Assembly (NCBI RefSeq): GCF_002155915.1
Contig: NZ_MUME01000150.1
Coordinates: forward strand, 1 to 52,546
Reading direction: 5' to 3'
Length of the DNA: 52,546 nt
From: Streptomyces thermovulgaris
GTDB taxonomy: Bacteria; Actinomycetota; Actinomycetes; Streptomycetales; Streptomycetaceae
How positions within the stretch are numbered: position 1 is the first letter of the stretch; each line of letters starts with the position of its first letter. The translations under genes and the position numbers were made by a program. Below are positions 1 through 7,288 of this stretch, piece after piece. The notes under the pieces are model-generated. The model was not told the DNA's origin. It made no database searches and saw only the letters and a program-made list of their open reading frames with translations.

Positions 1-2
1 TG

Positions 3-221
3 TGCGTGCCCGCCCCGGCCGGGACGCTCGGCACGAGCGGCCGGACCGTCTGGTTCGACCGGGGCGACAACAGGGGCCCGGCCCCCCAGGGCGGCGACTT
101 TGCCTACGGCCACTACAAGGGCCAGTGCGCCAACGACGAGTACGTGGCCGGAATCGCCTACACCGGCCGGCTGGGTTCCGCACGGACCCCGGACGCCCTG
201 TACTGCCGGAAGCTGCGCTGA
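3..221 (+). CDS. C-terminal end of a secreted-type protein (5' end outside window)
   Basis: The frame is open from base 3 to a TGA at 219-221, so only the last 72 codons are visible and the start lies upstream of the window. The tail is rich in Gly, Tyr and Asp and has cysteines at its start, in the middle and five residues from the end (DALYCRKLR). The spacing and the AGIAYTGR/DALYC pattern resemble the C-terminal regions of secreted actinobacterial carbohydrate-active or hydrolytic enzymes, but I cannot name the family from this fragment. It ends in a short tandem repeat and a hairpin that probably stops transcription. Confidence 0.6.
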   Translation, partial: CVPAPAGTLGTSGRTVWFDRGDNRGPAPQGGDFAYGHYKGQCANDEYVAGIAYTGRLGSARTPDALYCRKLR

Positions 222-232
222 CCGGACGAGAA

Positions 233-259
233 GGAGTCAAAGGACTCAAAGGAGTCAAA
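233..259. repeat. 3 x 9-bp tandem repeat
   Basis: Three back-to-back 9-mers, GGAGTCAAA, GGACTCAAA and GGAGTCAAA, lie immediately after the stop of the first gene. The middle copy differs at one base. No function is assigned. Confidence 0.8.
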
Positions 260-263
260 GGGA

Positions 264-908
264 TCAGAAGGGACCGGCCCTCCCGGTCACTCCCGTTCCG
301 ACGCCACCAGCGCCAGCAGCCCCGTCACCCCCGCCGCTGCTCATCAGCGGCGGCCCCAGGCCGTGACGGCGCGGGGTGCGCCGGCCGGTACCGCCGCCCG
401 CGCGGGAGTCGGCGGCGAGGCTCGCCAGGGTCCTGGTCAGCACGGTGGTCGTCAGATCGGGCACGCCCAGCTTGACGACCGTCGTGTTGCGCAGCCCCAT
501 CGCGAAGGCGGTCAGGGCGATCACGGCGTACAGCGTGCCGTCCGCGTCCGGTGCGGCGAGCGCCACCGCCGCCGCCCCGCCGACCAGGACCGCCTCGACG
601 GCGAGCGTCACCCGGACCCAGGTGCGGCGCGCACCGCCGTAGCGCACCGCGACCCGGCCGCCGATCACCGCGCCCGCCAGGAAGCACGCCAGTGAGGTGA
701 CGGTGTGCGGGACGGAGAAGTAGACCGCCCCCGCGGCGGCGAAGGCGAGCACCAGCACATTGCCGGTCATGTTCGCGGTGAAGACGTGGTTGAGCCCCAG
801 GAAGCTCACCGCGTCGATCATTCCGCTGACCACGGTCAGCCCCAGCAGCACCGTCACCAGACGCAGCCCGCGTGCCCTGCGGTCGTCTGCCTGCGGCTCT
901 GTCGTCAT
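264..908 (-). CDS. DUF1275 (YoaK-type) membrane protein, C-terminus frameshifted
   Basis: A hydrophobic protein of about 214 residues starting at the ATG at 908 (MTTEPQADDRR). An upstream in-frame ATG at 953 would only add an unconvincing 15-residue tail. Membrane segments, the motif GLNHVFTANMTGN and the late segment TTVLTRTLASLAADSR are typical of the DUF1275 family, whose transport role is uncertain. After the RRTPRR stretch (about 350-370) the hydrophobic C-terminal helices are missing and the frame runs into Gly/Ala-rich sequence. In another frame the bases just before 287 read LLALVASERE followed by a stop, which is how family members normally end. This suggests an internal deletion plus frameshift, so the product probably lacks its last membrane segments and may be inactive. 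Confidence 0.75.
   Translation of the reverse strand: MTTEPQADDRRARGLRLVTVLLGLTVVSGMIDAVSFLGLNHVFTANMTGNVLVLAFAAAGAVYFSVPHTVTSLACFLAGAVIGGRVAVRYGGARRTWVRVTLAVEAVLVGGAAAVALAAPDADGTLYAVIALTAFAMGLRNTTVVKLGVPDLTTTVLTRTLASLAADSRAGGGTGRRTPRRHGLGPPLMSSGGGDGAAGAGGVGTGVTGRAGPF
272..288. terminator. Hairpin between convergent genes
   Basis: GACCGG, a 5-base loop, then CCGGTC. It sits between two convergent genes and overlaps the frameshifted 3' end of the DUF1275 gene. There is no T-tract, which is usual for Streptomyces terminators. Confidence 0.5.
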
Positions 909-958
909 GCGGCCAGAAAAGCAGAGCCGCCGGCCCGCACCGGGCTCTGACACGGCAG

Positions 959-989
959 GGCGGCGGCCCGGGGATCAGGGGCCGCCGCC
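959..989 (-). terminator. Strong GC hairpin
   Basis: An 11-bp perfect stem (GGCGGCGGCCC pairing with GGGCCGCCGCC) around a 9-base loop. It lies downstream of the minus-strand SLT-like remnant and upstream of the DUF1275 gene, where a terminator for the former gene is expected. Confidence 0.6.
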
Positions 990-1043
990 GTCACAGGTGC
1001 CGTGAGGTGACGCGAACCGTGGCCGCGCCTTCGGTGCCGGCCG

Positions 1044-1170
1044 TCAGTACCAGCCGTTGGCCTGCCAGAACTTCCAGGCGCCGACCGGGCTGCCGTAGCG
1101 GGCCGAGGCCATCTTGGAGGCGGGCAGCGCCTGGATCAGGCCGTAGGCGCAGGAGGAGGGGTGATGGCCC
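1044..1170 (-). pseudogene. Remnant of a secreted SLT-like protein, partial copy of the gene at 7289-7705
   Basis: On the minus strand this reads AYGLIQALPASKMASA, then RYGSPVGAWKFWQANGWY and a stop, matching the C-terminus of the intact gene at 7289-7705. Bases 1044-1102 align with 7289-7347 and 1103 onward with 7411 onward. The 63 bases 7348-7410 (21 codons) are absent, so the deletion is in frame, and the junction has a short GG microhomology. Homology fades by about 1170, and neither signal peptide nor catalytic region is present. It is a dead paralogue fragment. Confidence 0.85.
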
Positions 1171-1202
1171 TGCCCCTGTGCCAGTGGAGCAATGCATGCG
1201 CA

Positions 1203-1215
1203 TGACATATTGTCA
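1203..1215. promoter_or_regulatory. Small palindrome TGACA-N3-TGTCA
   Basis: Perfect 5-bp arms around TAT in a region of about 230 bases without a gene (1171-1401). An identically built element (spacer GCG) lies at 45337-45349 upstream of the kinase gene. Operator-like, but nothing shows which protein would bind. Confidence 0.3.
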
Positions 1216-1401
1216 AATGGGGTGAGGTCAATTCCTCCTGGGCCCTCAAACGAGCCGGGCACCACAGCCCACCACGACCGGACACCCCCACGGTCCGGCT
1301 GGCCGGGCCGGTCAGAGCCGCCCCCACCAGCTGGAAAACAACCTGAATCACCGGTATTGCGTCCAGCGGAAGCGGGCGAGCAGAGAGCCGGATCCAGGGA
1401 G

Positions 1402-1417
1402 CGGCGGTCGACCGCCG
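1402..1417 (-). terminator. Palindromic terminator after the cytidylyltransferase gene
   Basis: Perfect 16-bp palindrome (arms CGGCGGTC and GACCGCCG) starting four bases past the stop codon of the minus-strand gene ending at 1421. It is placed to end the five-gene operon. Confidence 0.65.
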
Positions 1418-1420
1418 TTG

Positions 1421-2209
1421 TCAGGAGAAGCGGGAAATCGCAGGCTCGGTGTGAATCCGCAACAAGGCGCCGGCCCTCGCGAGGTCCTCGGGAGTGTCGA
1501 TCGCCAACCCTTCGTCCGCGACGCCGAGCATCCGTACGCCGTGGCCATGTTCAATGAAGCGCAGCATCTCCACGCCTTCGGTACGTTCCAGCGGCCCCTG
1601 GGGGAGATGCCGGAACGTGTTGAGGGCTGCTCCGGTGAAGCCGTAGAGACCGAGCTGACGCAGGTACCTCGGTCGGTCACCGCGCGGGTACGGGATCGGC
1701 TGCCGGGAGAACATGAGGGCGTTGTGCTCGGCGTCGACGACGACCTTGACGACGTTGTGGTCCAGGACGGCACCGGCGTCGTCCAGCTCCGTGTACGCGT
1801 TCACCGCCAGGGTTCCGGGTGTCAGGTGCTCCATGGCTTGGGAGACAGCGTCGATCGCGGTGGGGGAGATGAACGGCTCGTCGCCCTGGACGTTGATGTA
1901 CGCGTCTGCGGGCAGGCGTTCTGCGCACTCCGCGACGCGGTCCGTGCCGGTGAGGTGTTCTCCGGTCCGCATGCACTCGATGCCCAGACGGTGGCACACC
2001 TCCTCGATGCGTTCGTCATCGGTGGCGACCACCACCCCGTCGAGGCACTTTGCCTCCAGGCAGCGCTGGTGGACGTGCCACAGCAGCGGCTTGTCCCCGA
2101 GCTGGGCAAGGGGCTTTCCTGGAAATCGGGATGCCCCCCAGCGGCAGGGGATGACCGCTATGTGGTGGCGGTGCGCGGTGCTCGGCGGTGCGGCGGTGGT
2201 GGTTGCCAC
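1421..2209 (-). CDS. kdsB: KdsB-like CMP-sugar (3-deoxy-manno-octulosonate-type) cytidylyltransferase
   Basis: 262 residues with the cytidylyltransferase signature near the N-terminus (IPCRWGASRFPGKPL), the acceptor-loop region VVVATDDERIEE and the motif YINVQGDEPFI. All are typical of CMP-Kdo synthetase, which joins CTP and a 2-keto-3-deoxy sugar acid to give a CMP-sugar. Streptomyces has no lipopolysaccharide, so the natural substrate is unlikely to be Kdo itself. Related enzymes also activate other acids and phosphonates in antibiotic pathways. The GTG start at 2209 is chosen because GGGAG lies six bases upstream. It is the last gene of a minus-strand operon, 22 bases after the Nudix gene, and is followed by a palindromic terminator. 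Confidence 0.88.
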   Translation of the reverse strand: MATTTAAPPSTAHRHHIAVIPCRWGASRFPGKPLAQLGDKPLLWHVHQRCLEAKCLDGVVVATDDERIEEVCHRLGIECMRTGEHLTGTDRVAECAERLPADAYINVQGDEPFISPTAIDAVSQAMEHLTPGTLAVNAYTELDDAGAVLDHNVVKVVVDAEHNALMFSRQPIPYPRGDRPRYLRQLGLYGFTGAALNTFRHLPQGPLERTEGVEMLRFIEHGHGVRMLGVADEGLAIDTPEDLARAGALLRIHTEPAISRFS

Positions 2210-2231
2210 GGCGTACTCCCGTCGATGAATG

Positions 2232-2798
2232 TCAGGAATGAGTGGGGCGGGGGAGGAGGGCCAGCTTGGCGCGGACGGTCGGTGAGGCGAAGTCCTCGAA
2301 GGACCGCCACTCGTGGCCGCTGACCTCTTCGGCTTGGAGCTTCACGGTGCGTTCGGCCCGAAGGAGGAAGGCCCAGCGGAAGTCCACGTGCTGGTGTGCC
2401 GGTTCGCCCTTCGCGGGGTTGGCGGCGATGTCGTGTACGTCGATGTCCAGCGGCACGGTCTCGAAGCCGGGCAGGGGGACGACTGCATCACGAGGAATGC
2501 CGGCCTCCTCGCCCAGTTCACGAAGGGCGGCACCGGGAAGGTCTTTGTCGCCTGGCTCGTTGTGACCGCCGGGCGCGAGGGCCTTGCCCGTGGCGTTGTG
2601 CTGAATGTGGAGCACCCGGTCGTTGCTGCTGATGACGATGGCGCTGCAGGTGACGTGCGTGGGAAAGGTCTTGCGGCTGGTCGGATCGTCCTCGCCGGTA
2701 AGGACGACGAAGAGTGCAGCCAGGGCGTCCCGCTCGGACGGGTGACGGGTGAGGTACGCCTCAACGGTGGCGCGGATGTGGCCGGGGGAAGGCGGCAT
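2232..2798 (-). CDS. Nudix hydrolase
   Basis: 188 residues from the ATG at 2798 (MPPSPGHIRATVEAYL). The open frame extends further upstream but would run into the preceding gene. The Nudix box sits in the middle as GGHNEPGDKDLPGAA followed by RELGEEAGI. The RExxEE core that binds metal is intact, while the first Glu of the classical box is Asp. Nudix enzymes hydrolyse nucleoside diphosphate-X compounds, so in this operon it may trim or proofread an NDP- or CMP-sugar. It starts four bases after the AdoHcy-hydrolase-like gene stops, implying co-translation. The substrate cannot be read from the sequence. Confidence 0.85.
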   Translation of the reverse strand: MPPSPGHIRATVEAYLTRHPSERDALAALFVVLTGEDDPTSRKTFPTHVTCSAIVISSNDRVLHIQHNATGKALAPGGHNEPGDKDLPGAALRELGEEAGIPRDAVVPLPGFETVPLDIDVHDIAANPAKGEPAHQHVDFRWAFLLRAERTVKLQAEEVSGHEWRSFEDFASPTVRAKLALLPRPTHS

Positions 2799-2802
2799 GG
2801 GA

Positions 2803-3924
2803 TCACCTGTCGAAGTAGTCGAACCAGATCCTGGCGATGGCCTGGCGGTCGGGTGTGGGCATTTCATGGAGACCGGACTCGAAGCGGCCATGGCTGAGGG
2901 CCGCGGTGGCGGCGAGTATCTCGGCCTGAACGAGATGGATGTATGAGCCGACGGCGGCGCCGTGCACGAAGTTGACGGCGCCGCCGTCGGCGAGGACGTA
3001 GAAGTAGTGGCCCGTGATCTCGTAACGCGTCAGATGCTCGCTGACCGGGGTGCGCTTGTAGAGGCCATGGAGGCTGCCGAGTTCAAGTTCGTCCTCTGAG
3101 GACGTCACTGAGGCGAGGTACGCCCCGTTGCGCAGGGCGGAGAAATCGCCCTGCCGGAGGGCGAGGTTGCCTGTGGCACACAGGACGAGTTCCGCCTCGC
3201 GGAGCGCCTCGGCCGTCGACGCGCTCGTACGGAAGCCATGGGAATGCGCCTGCACTCTTTTGACCGGATCGGTGTCGTGGACGGTGACGCGCAGGTCTTG
3301 GGCGCGCAGCGTCTGAGCGATGGCCCGGCCGACCTTGCCGAACCCGATGACGCAGGCGTTTCGGCTGGTCAGAATGTCGCCGCGGGCGCGTACGAGGGCG
3401 TCGGTCGAGAAGACGATGGACCGGCCCGCCAGGTGGTCCTCGCAGTCCTTCAGCGGGGAGCGGGCCACCGAGACGACGGGGCAGGGCAGGCGGTCGAGTG
3501 TCGCGTACCGCTGGTGTCCGTTCTCGGTGTCCTCGACGACGCCGAGGATGCGGCCGGAGAACTTCTCTACCAGGGTGTCGAGGCACGGTGCGAAGTAGCC
3601 GCCGATGTCCATCAGGATGACGTTCCGGCCGCCCGCTGTGTCCTCCAGGTACTCCAACGCCCTGGTCGAGTCGGCAAACAGTTCTCTGCTCAGGTCATGG
3701 ATGGTGAAGGCACGTCGGACCTTTTCCAGCGTCGGCCGGTCGACTGACCTGGGCTTGGGGAGCACGGCACCGACCGTGGACATCGCGGCCATCGCGCGGA
3801 GGAACGCCGGCCGCTCGGAGAGCAGGTGCGTGATGATCAGCGTGGTGACGTGCTCGCCAGGGGGGAACCGTGTTGTGATCTGCCGGAAGAAGGCTTCCAG
3901 TCGAGCCTTTTCGGGACTCTCCAC
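2803..3924 (-). CDS. S-adenosylhomocysteine hydrolase-like NAD-binding protein
   Basis: 373 residues, shorter than housekeeping adenosylhomocysteinase (roughly 430-480). It keeps a Rossmann motif (ACVIGFGKVGRAIAQTL) and the flanking layout of that family, including VVEDTENGHQR in place of the usual VEETTTGVHR. The catalytic Lys and Asp four residues apart appear conserved (SPLKDCEDH), but the neighbouring substrate-contacting Asn residues are changed. A different nucleoside or sugar substrate is therefore likely (inference). Start: GTG at 3924 with a near-ideal AGGAGG seven bases upstream. It lies between the epimerase and Nudix genes (26- and 4-base gaps) and probably takes part in the same uncharacterised nucleotide-sugar pathway rather than methyl-cycle housekeeping. 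Confidence 0.8.
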   Translation of the reverse strand: MESPEKARLEAFFRQITTRFPPGEHVTTLIITHLLSERPAFLRAMAAMSTVGAVLPKPRSVDRPTLEKVRRAFTIHDLSRELFADSTRALEYLEDTAGGRNVILMDIGGYFAPCLDTLVEKFSGRILGVVEDTENGHQRYATLDRLPCPVVSVARSPLKDCEDHLAGRSIVFSTDALVRARGDILTSRNACVIGFGKVGRAIAQTLRAQDLRVTVHDTDPVKRVQAHSHGFRTSASTAEALREAELVLCATGNLALRQGDFSALRNGAYLASVTSSEDELELGSLHGLYKRTPVSEHLTRYEITGHYFYVLADGGAVNFVHGAAVGSYIHLVQAEILAATAALSHGRFESGLHEMPTPDRQAIARIWFDYFDR

Positions 3925-3950
3925 TGCAACTCCTCCTGGTGTCCCGCTGG

Positions 3951-4952
3951 TTATGCCACGTGGCCGTACGCGGCGGTCTCGGCAGCCAGCGCCTGCATGT
4001 GGGCGCGCATGCCGCTGTGAAGGTCGACCTGGGGCTGCCAGCCCAAGACCTCATGAGCACGGCTGGGGTCGGCGCGGGTGGTGAGGACGTCGCCGCTGCG
4101 GGGGTTTTCCTGGTGAACCTGGATCTCGCGGCCGGAGAGGCTGTTCGCGATATTGATCACTTCCAGCAGGGAGGCGCTCGAACCGCTCCCCACGTTGATC
4201 ACTCCGCTGGCGGTCGGGATCGTGGCCGCGGCGATGGTGGCGATGACCGCGTCGTCGATGTACGTGAAGTCCCTGCGCTGGTGACCGTCTCCGTACAGAC
4301 GTAGTGACTGGCCGGTCAGGGCGGCCCTGAGGGCGCGGTGGGTGAACATGTCGGGGCGCTGCCGTGGGCCGTAAACGGTGAAGTACCGCAGAGCGACGAC
4401 GGTGGTGGGGCAATGGGCCTGGGCGGAGTACGCGAGGCAGAGCTGCTCCTCGGCGAGCTTCGTGACCGCGTACGGGGATGCGGGCTGTGGCCGGTCGGTT
4501 TCGGCGCTCGGACCGTCCTCGGTGGGGCCGTAGACGCTGGAGGATGAGGCCACCACCAGCCGGGGAACGCCCATACGGGTGACAGCGTCCATGACGCGGT
4601 GGGTGGCGAGAAGGTTGGAGGCGACGTACTCGCTGAACTTTGGCCCCCAGGAGGGGCGTACCCCGGGGATGCCGGCCAGGTGAAAGACGGCGTTCGCGTC
4701 CACGAGAAGCGGCTCGATCGCGCAGTTGAGGAGGTCAGCGGTGACGTGCATGTACCCCGGGAGCCTCTGCAGGGCGGCAAGGTTGGCTGCGGCCGTGGGG
4801 TCGGTGGCCGGGTCGCGACGGTCGACGCCGACGACGACGGCACCGGCCTGGACGAGGGCATGCGCGAGGTGGGAGCCGATGAAGCCGGCGGCGCCGGTCA
4901 CCACAGCCCGGCGGGGGGCAGCGGTGGTCAGGTGGGATGCGTGCTGTGACAC
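3951..4952 (-). CDS. NAD-dependent epimerase/dehydratase (extended SDR)
   Basis: 333 residues. TGAAGFIGSHLAHAL at the N-terminus is the NAD-binding glycine motif, ASSSSVYG carries the catalytic Ser, and YAVTK is the Tyr-x-x-x-Lys catalytic pair. The family acts on UDP-, GDP- or TDP-sugars as epimerases or dehydratases, and the overall pattern is closest to UDP-glucose/UDP-glucuronate 4-epimerases. The GTG at 4952 is preferred because GGAG lies just upstream and this start leaves a 31-base gap after the phosphotransferase fragment. An ATG at 5021 in the same frame would overlap that gene and lacks a ribosome site. Inferred role: making or remodelling the NDP-sugar of this cluster. Confidence 0.88.
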   Translation of the reverse strand: MSQHASHLTTAAPRRAVVTGAAGFIGSHLAHALVQAGAVVVGVDRRDPATDPTAAANLAALQRLPGYMHVTADLLNCAIEPLLVDANAVFHLAGIPGVRPSWGPKFSEYVASNLLATHRVMDAVTRMGVPRLVVASSSSVYGPTEDGPSAETDRPQPASPYAVTKLAEEQLCLAYSAQAHCPTTVVALRYFTVYGPRQRPDMFTHRALRAALTGQSLRLYGDGHQRRDFTYIDDAVIATIAAATIPTASGVINVGSGSSASLLEVINIANSLSGREIQVHQENPRSGDVLTTRADPSRAHEVLGWQPQVDLHSGMRAHMQALAAETAAYGHVA

Positions 4953-4983
4953 GGAGTTCTCCAGGAATCCGAGGAGGGGTGGT

Positions 4984-5707
4984 TCAGGCGAGCCGGGCGA
5001 GAACGGTGCGGCCGTGGGCACTGAGGGCGAGATCGTCCTGTTCGTGTCCGCGGACCAGGGCGGTGACGGCCTCGATGGCGCCGAAGGACTCCAGCAGCCG
5101 CTGTTCGGTGTCGTTCAGCGGCGTTCCGTATCCGGCGAAGAAGGCTGTGCGGAGGTAGGGGGCGGCCTGCCAGCGGCGGAATTCGAGCCGGGCGAAGTCA
5201 CGGATGCGGGCGTCCCGGCGCATGTGCTCGAAGTCGCACATTCCGAAGGCGTCCCCAAGGAGCCAGTTTCGCGGCTGGTAGTCGAGGTGGCACACCGCGC
5301 TGTCCATGAGTGTGTTCGCCAGGACGTCCGCGCTGTGGCCCATGCGGTCGCGTTCGGCCGTGGAGATGAGGCCGGCCCGGTCTGCACGGGCGATCCAGTC
5401 GCGCAGCCGCCGGGCGAGTTCGGTGCCGACCGCGCCGGTGCGCGGTACCGAGGTGGCGTGATGCAGCTTGCCCAGCACGCGCCCGGCCTCGTAGTGAGCC
5501 CGTTCCTCCTCCGGCGACCCTGGCGCGACTGTATCCGCCCGTACGCCGCGCACCGCGGTGAGCAGCAGGGTGCATGTTCTGTCCTGTCGGCCCACCACTC
5601 GGGGGACGTGCCCGATCAGGTGAGCTCCCCAGGTGAGATAGGCGTGGAGTTCTCGAATGTATCGGTCGCGTTTGCTGTGCTGCTTGGCGAAGAACTCGCG
5701 GTACACC
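4984..5707 (-). pseudogene. Aminoglycoside-phosphotransferase-fold kinase, N-terminus deleted
   Basis: The C-terminal lobe is complete: HLDYQPRNWL is the catalytic HxDxxxxN loop and CDFEHM the metal-binding Asp motif. Coding similarity begins abruptly at VYREFFAKQHSKRDRY. The frame stays open upstream to 5979, but that part is only the antisense of the divergent TPR gene. About 30 or more N-terminal residues, including the first strands of the ATP-binding lobe, are therefore missing. A GTG at 5705 could restart translation but would give a truncated kinase. It would be first in the sugar operon (31-base gap to the epimerase). The family phosphorylates small molecules. The loss ends exactly where the neighbouring regulator is also cut. 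Confidence 0.75.
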
Positions 5708-5725
5708 CTCGCGACCCCTCGCGAG
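5708..5725. repeat. Perfect 7-bp hairpin at a deletion junction
   Basis: CTCGCGA, CCCC, TCGCGAG. The hairpin lies exactly where coding similarity stops for both the minus-strand phosphotransferase and the plus-strand TPR regulator. Short inverted repeats often mark deletion endpoints, so this may be the scar (inference). Confidence 0.6.
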
Positions 5726-6226
5726 CGGGCACTGCTCGGTGTGGTGCAGGCACGCAGCCTTGCCGCCGACGGACAGAAGCGGGCCGCGATCGCAGCGCTT
5801 CTCCGCGCCGAGGACGACCTCGCTGCGGCGGACGTCGGCGACGAGGATCCGAGTCGGGTGTGGTTCTTCCAGCAGGCATCCCTGGCCCACGAGACCGCCC
5901 GCGCCTTGTGGACGCTTGGCGATCTCGACGGAGCGCTCCGAGAATTCAACAACAGTGTGCTGACCAGGAAGGCCGACACCTTCAGCCGGACCCACGCTGT
6001 GACCTTGGGCTACATGGGTATGGTGCAGGCCCGCAAAGGGAACGTGGAGGCCGCGTGCCACACGTGGGCACAGGCCCTGGACGCGATGGAGGGTGTCCAG
6101 TCGGGCAGAGCGCGCGAGGCAGCCGTGACCATGCGCCGGGTGCTGTCCCCCTTCCGCAATCGGGGAATCGGCGTGGCCGCGGAGATCGACGAGCGCGCCA
6201 AGGCCGTACTCGAACGAGTAGCCTGA
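5726..6226 (+). pseudogene. C-terminal TPR part of an XRE-type regulator, DNA-binding N-terminus missing
   Basis: About 166 residues of helical repeat (RERALLGVVQARSLAADG to AKAVLERVA) with the TPR character and ending of Streptomyces XRE-family regulators, which normally have an N-terminal helix-turn-helix and total about 400 residues. No HTH is encoded upstream; the sequence passes directly into the truncated phosphotransferase gene on the other strand. The natural promoter region between the two divergent genes is gone. The remaining frame could only be translated from a chance start (an in-frame ATG at 5657 has no ribosome site). I treat it as a remnant of the sugar cluster's regulator. 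Confidence 0.75.
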
Positions 6227-6301
6227 CGGTGCCATGGTGAAGGAGGCGGGTACGCTGTGGCTGACCGCCTCGCCGGGCCGCGAGCGGAGGAGGGGGGACC
6301 C

Positions 6302-6787
6302 GTGTCCACACAGTCCATCGAGGTGCCGGTGATCGCCGAAGTGGTCGGAGGTCACAAGGGACGCCTCGACGACTTCAAGGGCGGTGTGGAGTCGATCATT
6401 CGGCTGCGCCCGGAGTACCCGGAGGAGACCCTGCAGGGGATCGAGGAGTTCTCTCACCTCCAGGTCACCTGGTTCTTCAACTTCGGCTCTCCTGAAGACG
6501 TTGCCCTCCACGCGCGCAGCCCGCGGGACAACCCGGACTGGCCGGCGACGGGAACCTTCGTGCACCACAACCACCGGCGTCCGGCTCGCCTCGCGACCTC
6601 GTTCCCCAGGCTGCTCCGCGTCGACGGACGGGACCTGCACGTCGCCGACCTCGATGCGGACGACGGCACGCTGGTGGTGGACCTGGTGGCGGTCTTCAAG
6701 GAGTTCCTGCCGCGCGGCACCGTCACCCAGCCCGCGTGGCCCAGTGAGATGCTGAAGGACTACTGGAGGGACGCCGCCGAACGCTGA
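6302..6787 (+). CDS. TsaA/TrmO-like (UPF0066) SAM-dependent methyltransferase
   Basis: 161 residues. The block EETLQGIEEFSHLQVTWFF is the hallmark of the TsaA-like beta-barrel family, whose E. coli member TrmO N6-methylates t6A37 of tRNA. Streptomyces members are more divergent, and their target is not established. The start is the GTG at 6302, preceded by GGAGGAGGGG; an in-frame GTG at 6257 adds 15 residues and lacks a comparable site. The gene stands alone between the regulator remnant and an IS1380 transposase remnant that begins directly after its stop. Confidence 0.82.
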   Translation: MSTQSIEVPVIAEVVGGHKGRLDDFKGGVESIIRLRPEYPEETLQGIEEFSHLQVTWFFNFGSPEDVALHARSPRDNPDWPATGTFVHHNHRRPARLATSFPRLLRVDGRDLHVADLDADDGTLVVDLVAVFKEFLPRGTVTQPAWPSEMLKDYWRDAAER

Positions 6788-7126
6788 CTCGGGGCATCCT
6801 TACCGCCCGGGCCACCGGTCTGCGCAACCTGCCCCTGCATCACACCACGCAGAACCGGGTCTGGCTGAAGATCGTGCAGATCGCCCTCGACCTGCTGGCT
6901 GGGGGTACCCCCGGACGGAGTCCGGGGGAGGATGCCCCTGCTCGCCCTGACCGGCAAAGCCCGTCTCTGGGAACCCCGCCGTCTGCGGTTCCGCCTCTTC
7001 TCCGCGGCCGCCCAGCTCGTCACCACCGGCCGACGCCGCATCCTCCGCCTCGCGGCCCACTGGCCATGGACCCACGAGATCACAGGCGCCCTCGGACGGC
7101 TCCCCCACCTTCCGAACCCCGGCTGA
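6788..7126 (+). mobile_element. IS1380-family transposase, 3'-end remnant
   Basis: Reading ARATGLRNLPLHHTTQNRVW, then LKIVQIALDLLA, and in a second frame MPLLALTGKARLWEPRRLR to LPHLPNPG and a stop. This is the C-terminal quarter of an IS1380-type transposase (RNLP, NRVWLKIVQ, LTGKARLWEP and RHLR-like blocks). The two parts are in different frames because a 30-bp palindromic element is inserted at 6901-6930. The N-terminal DDE domain and left end of the element are missing, so it is immobile. The right-hand IS end is probably within 7127-7200, but no inverted repeat can be matched to a partner. Confidence 0.82.
6901..6930. repeat. 30-bp REP-like palindromic insertion in the transposase remnant
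   Basis: Two overlapping symmetric elements: GGGGGTACCCCC (6901-6912, perfect palindrome) and a hairpin with 9-bp stem CCCCCGGAC / GTCCGGGGG and GGA loop (6908-6928). It interrupts the transposase reading frame between LDLLA and MPLLA. Sequences of this kind recur between genes in Streptomyces genomes, as far as I recall. Confidence 0.7.
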
Positions 7127-7241
7127 CCAGCATCTTCCCCGCTCCTACGAAAACACCAGCTCAGTTTGGAGCAGTGGAACCCGGTGCCCACCCGAGGCGA
7201 CACTCGGGCACCTGGCATGCCCACCATCAGCCGCCGAAAGC

Positions 7242-7276
7242 GTGACGGTCCGCCGACTCCGTCGGCGGACCGTCAC
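7242..7276 (-). terminator. 15-bp perfect terminator hairpin after the SLT-like gene
   Basis: GTGACGGTCCGCCGA (7242-7256), CTCCG loop, then the exact complement (7262-7276), 12 bases past the stop codon of the minus-strand gene. It is the strongest hairpin noticed in the window. Confidence 0.85.
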
Positions 7277-7288
7277 GGAAGTTCGAGG

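Noticed and set aside
1423..2323. Long plus-strand frame across the cytidylyltransferase gene
   Set aside because: It is the antisense of a gene with clear catalytic motifs. Long shadow frames are expected at this GC content.
5657..6226. Complete small TPR protein starting at the ATG at 5657
   Set aside because: No ribosome site, and the first 20 codons are antisense to the kinase gene. The rest is the tail of a longer regulator family.
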